From contig JBFMCF010000093.1 of NCBI GenBank assembly GCA_040754625.1, positions 1 to 44,084 on the forward strand: a stretch of DNA of 44,084 nucleotides, in the 5' to 3' direction. Under the pieces are notes generated by a model. That model made no database searches. It worked only from the letters and a program-made list of their open reading frames with translations, and was not told the DNA's origin. Shown piece by piece: positions 42,610-44,084 of this stretch. The stretch's first letter is position 1; each line of letters starts with the position of its first letter. Source of the stretch: a bacterium (GTDB lineage Bacteria; JACRDZ01; JAQUKH01). The position numbers were made by a program, and so were the translations under genes.

Positions 42610-42639
42610 TTGACAAACACAATGTAACAGGTGTATAAA
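42610..42639 (+). promoter_or_regulatory. Strong sigma-70-type promoter towards the porin
   Basis: TTGACA (42610-42615), an 18-base spacer and TATAAA (42634-42639). It lies between the divergent XRE gene and the porin. AATGTAACAG within the spacer nearly repeats AATGTTACAG near 42554, so the XRE protein may control it. Confidence 0.65.
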
Positions 42640-42645
42640 GTATAA

Positions 42646-42780
42646 GCGAAATAAAACGGGGTGGGATGGTTTAAATTTCAATGTTTCTTTTGCTTACTGA
42701 GAGAGAGTCGCTTCCTCCTTTAAGCAATGGCGGACCCCCGTGAGAGGACTTCCTCTCGCGGGGGAAGCCTATTTTTAAAA
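42646..42780 (+). ncRNA. Structured leader or small RNA before the porin gene
   Basis: Downstream of the promoter are two hairpins: TTGCTTA (42690-42696) with TAAGCAA (42721-42727), and a 13-bp stem from CCCCCG-T-GAGAGG (42735-42747) to CCTCTC-G-CGGGGG (42752-42764) with a four-base loop. A T-run follows eight bases later (42772-42776). This could be an attenuator, a stabilising 5' leader or a separate small RNA. I do not recognise a known riboswitch. Confidence 0.5.
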
Positions 42781-42913
42781 AAATCAGCTTGTGAAAGAGT
42801 GGAAACAATATCAAAACATAAGAGGAAGGGAGGGGATAAGTAATTTAGATAAGAGTAAAATTAGAAATTGGAAATTTATATTTTCATTAAAAAATATTTC
42901 AGAAGGAGGAAAA

Positions 42914-43906
42914 ATGAAAAAAGTGAACATGTTGATTTTGGCGGCAGTAATGATGATGGGTTTGACAACGCTCGCATCGGCTGTGGATGTAAAAGTTAAT
43001 GGAAAAGTTGATTTTCGGTATAACATAGGTGGGGCGGTTAGTACGGATGGAAAGAACGATACCACTAGTTTTGTTTTTAAAAATTTAGATCTTCGTGAAG
43101 CAAGATTAACAGCAAAGGCTAATATTACAGATAAAATAAGCGCGCAGGTTTCTAACAATTTTGCAGGTGCTAACTCTGTTACATTAGAAAAGAATAATAC
43201 CGGGTTAGGAGATGCTTATATTAATTTTACACTTGGCAATGGAAATTTACTTGTTGGTGCTGCCTCACTGCCTGGAATTGCTATCAGGGGAACTATATTA
43301 AATACAAAGTTACTTACTACTGGTAGCAATGGGGGAAATGTAAATAAATTAACCAGCAATGCCATTAATCAGGTTTCTTTTGCGGAGAAAGTAAATCCTC
43401 TTTCTTATGCGATTGCAATTGTTGATGGTGATGTCAATACGGAAACCGGGGGGACTTCAAAAGATTTATTTTTAAATATTGGTGCTGATGTTTCAGGTGT
43501 GACATTAGGCGCCGCATATAATTTAGATCTGAATGTGAATGATATTGATGCTCAACAGGGTTCATTTTATGCGGCTAATATTGGATATGCGTTAAATCCG
43601 GTAGATTTTAAAGTGCAATATATCGGCGGTCTTAAAAAGGCAGTGACAGGTACTGCCGGGAAAGATATTTCCGATCCGACAGCAGATGCTCCAACAGGAG
43701 AATTTGTAGTAGAAGTTGGTTTCAAAAATATTCTAACTCTTGGTTATGATATGTTTGGAAAATCAAATGCATTTACAGTAAAAGGCAATTGGAAAATAGC
43801 CGAGGGCGTTACAGGGATTGCGAGAGCAGATATATTAGGGAGCAAATACAAAGATGTTAACTTAGCAGCAAATAATATTTCTCTAGGTGTTGCTGCTGAA
43901 TTTTAG
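42914..43906 (+). CDS. Outer-membrane porin-like beta-barrel protein
   Basis: 330 residues. It has a signal peptide (about 1-22, ending LASA), many alternating strands from VDVKVNGKVDFRYNIGG onwards, and a terminal phenylalanine (GVAAEF), the BAM-recognition feature. It looks like a phosphate-selective or general porin of 14-16 strands, but the family is not certain. AAGGAGG at 42903-42909 fixes ATG 42914; an in-frame start at 42791 only adds leader sequence. The long 5' leader with hairpins suggests high, regulated expression. Confidence 0.78.
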   Translation: MKKVNMLILAAVMMMGLTTLASAVDVKVNGKVDFRYNIGGAVSTDGKNDTTSFVFKNLDLREARLTAKANITDKISAQVSNNFAGANSVTLEKNNTGLGDAYINFTLGNGNLLVGAASLPGIAIRGTILNTKLLTTGSNGGNVNKLTSNAINQVSFAEKVNPLSYAIAIVDGDVNTETGGTSKDLFLNIGADVSGVTLGAAYNLDLNVNDIDAQQGSFYAANIGYALNPVDFKVQYIGGLKKAVTGTAGKDISDPTADAPTGEFVVEVGFKNILTLGYDMFGKSNAFTVKGNWKIAEGVTGIARADILGSKYKDVNLAANNISLGVAAEF

Positions 43907-43927
43907 TTGTTTTGAATAATATAGAAA

Positions 43928-43958
43928 GGCTCACAGGTTTATTTTATACCTGTGAGCC
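43928..43958 (+). terminator. Hairpin after the porin gene, probable transcript end
   Basis: GGCTCACAGGT (43928-43938) pairs perfectly with ACCTGTGAGCC (43948-43958), 22 bases after the stop. The following T-run is weak and distant, so it may stabilise the 3' end as well as, or instead of, terminating. Confidence 0.6.
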
Positions 43959-44084
43959 TCCTGACTTGTCCAGCTTCCTTTTTCTAAAAAAACAAACCTA
44001 ATAAAATCAATGAGTTAGCGAGATAAAAGTGTAATTTTGTCGCACTAAGGTATAATAGAAGCATGTTTTATGTTCGTGCTGTTA

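Noticed and set aside
42646-42780. Known riboswitch (c-di-GMP, fluoride or SAM type) before the porin
   Set aside because: None of the conserved core sequences I know for these classes could be found, so it is reported only as a structured leader.
44051-44084. Promoter and start of a new gene at the right edge (TATAAT at 44051, ATG at 44063)
   Set aside because: There is no convincing -35 and only seven codons before the window ends, so it cannot be supported.

Overview
The window comes from a Gram-negative-type, probably anaerobic bacterium of an uncultured lineage. An outer-membrane porin with a signal peptide, a PEP-CTERM protein, a large CoA-dehydratase-type activase, a radical SAM/B12 protein and an ion-pumping NADH module point that way. 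I would look first among phyla such as Omnitrophota, Elusimicrobiota or Firestonebacteria, but the sequence does not fix the phylum. No rRNA, tRNA or CRISPR array was recognised. The genome is rich in small palindromic repeats, which fill most intergenic gaps and often overlap stop codons.

Region by region: (1) 127-10267 is a dense plus-strand housekeeping block: ftsX, a CtpA-type protease, tsaD, dusB, an M23 peptidase, a stand-alone CoaC, a small membrane protein, tmk, the delta-prime clamp-loader subunit, a PSP1 protein and metG. (2) 10268 to about 21490 is an 11.2-kb defence-type island between two copies of the 3' end of metG. It carries a half-size HsdS, HsdM, Fic, a wHTH protein, a zinc-ribbon protein, a REP-associated transposase (RAYT), one broken and one intact BRO-N protein, a YhcG/DUF1016 nuclease, HsdR and a frameshifted YgjP-like metallopeptidase. 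The first codons of hsdR occur three times, with accessory genes between the copies. (3) 21509-30408 holds a DUF503 gene, the giant activase, a PEP-CTERM protein, an MFS transporter and a radical SAM protein with a C-terminal STAS-like domain. (4) 30409-31097 is non-coding and holds two adjacent MITE-like elements. (5) 31098-39270 is an eight-gene respiratory operon. (6) 39266-44084 has a glycosyltransferase remnant, a VapBC pair, an acyltransferase, a frameshifted SGNH hydrolase, an XRE regulator and a porin behind a structured leader.

The most interesting system is region 5. It encodes an NQR-type membrane ion pump (NqrB, C, D, E). NqrF is replaced by a fusion of its membrane-anchored [2Fe-2S] domain to NuoE, followed by a HydB/HoxF/NuoF-type flavoprotein and a small HoxU/NuoG-type iron-sulfur protein. 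The NqrA-position subunit keeps two RnfC-type [4Fe-4S] motifs but has lost the RnfC flavin/NADH motifs. The operon therefore looks like an ion pump whose NADH-oxidising head has been swapped for a complex I/bifurcating-hydrogenase diaphorase.

The second main theme is repeat biology. The RAYT gene carries REP-like palindromes amplified in frame inside its own coding sequence. Related GGGGC-palindrome-GCCCC elements lie at several other places. Further hairpin families sit inside the operons and may affect transcript ends or translation.
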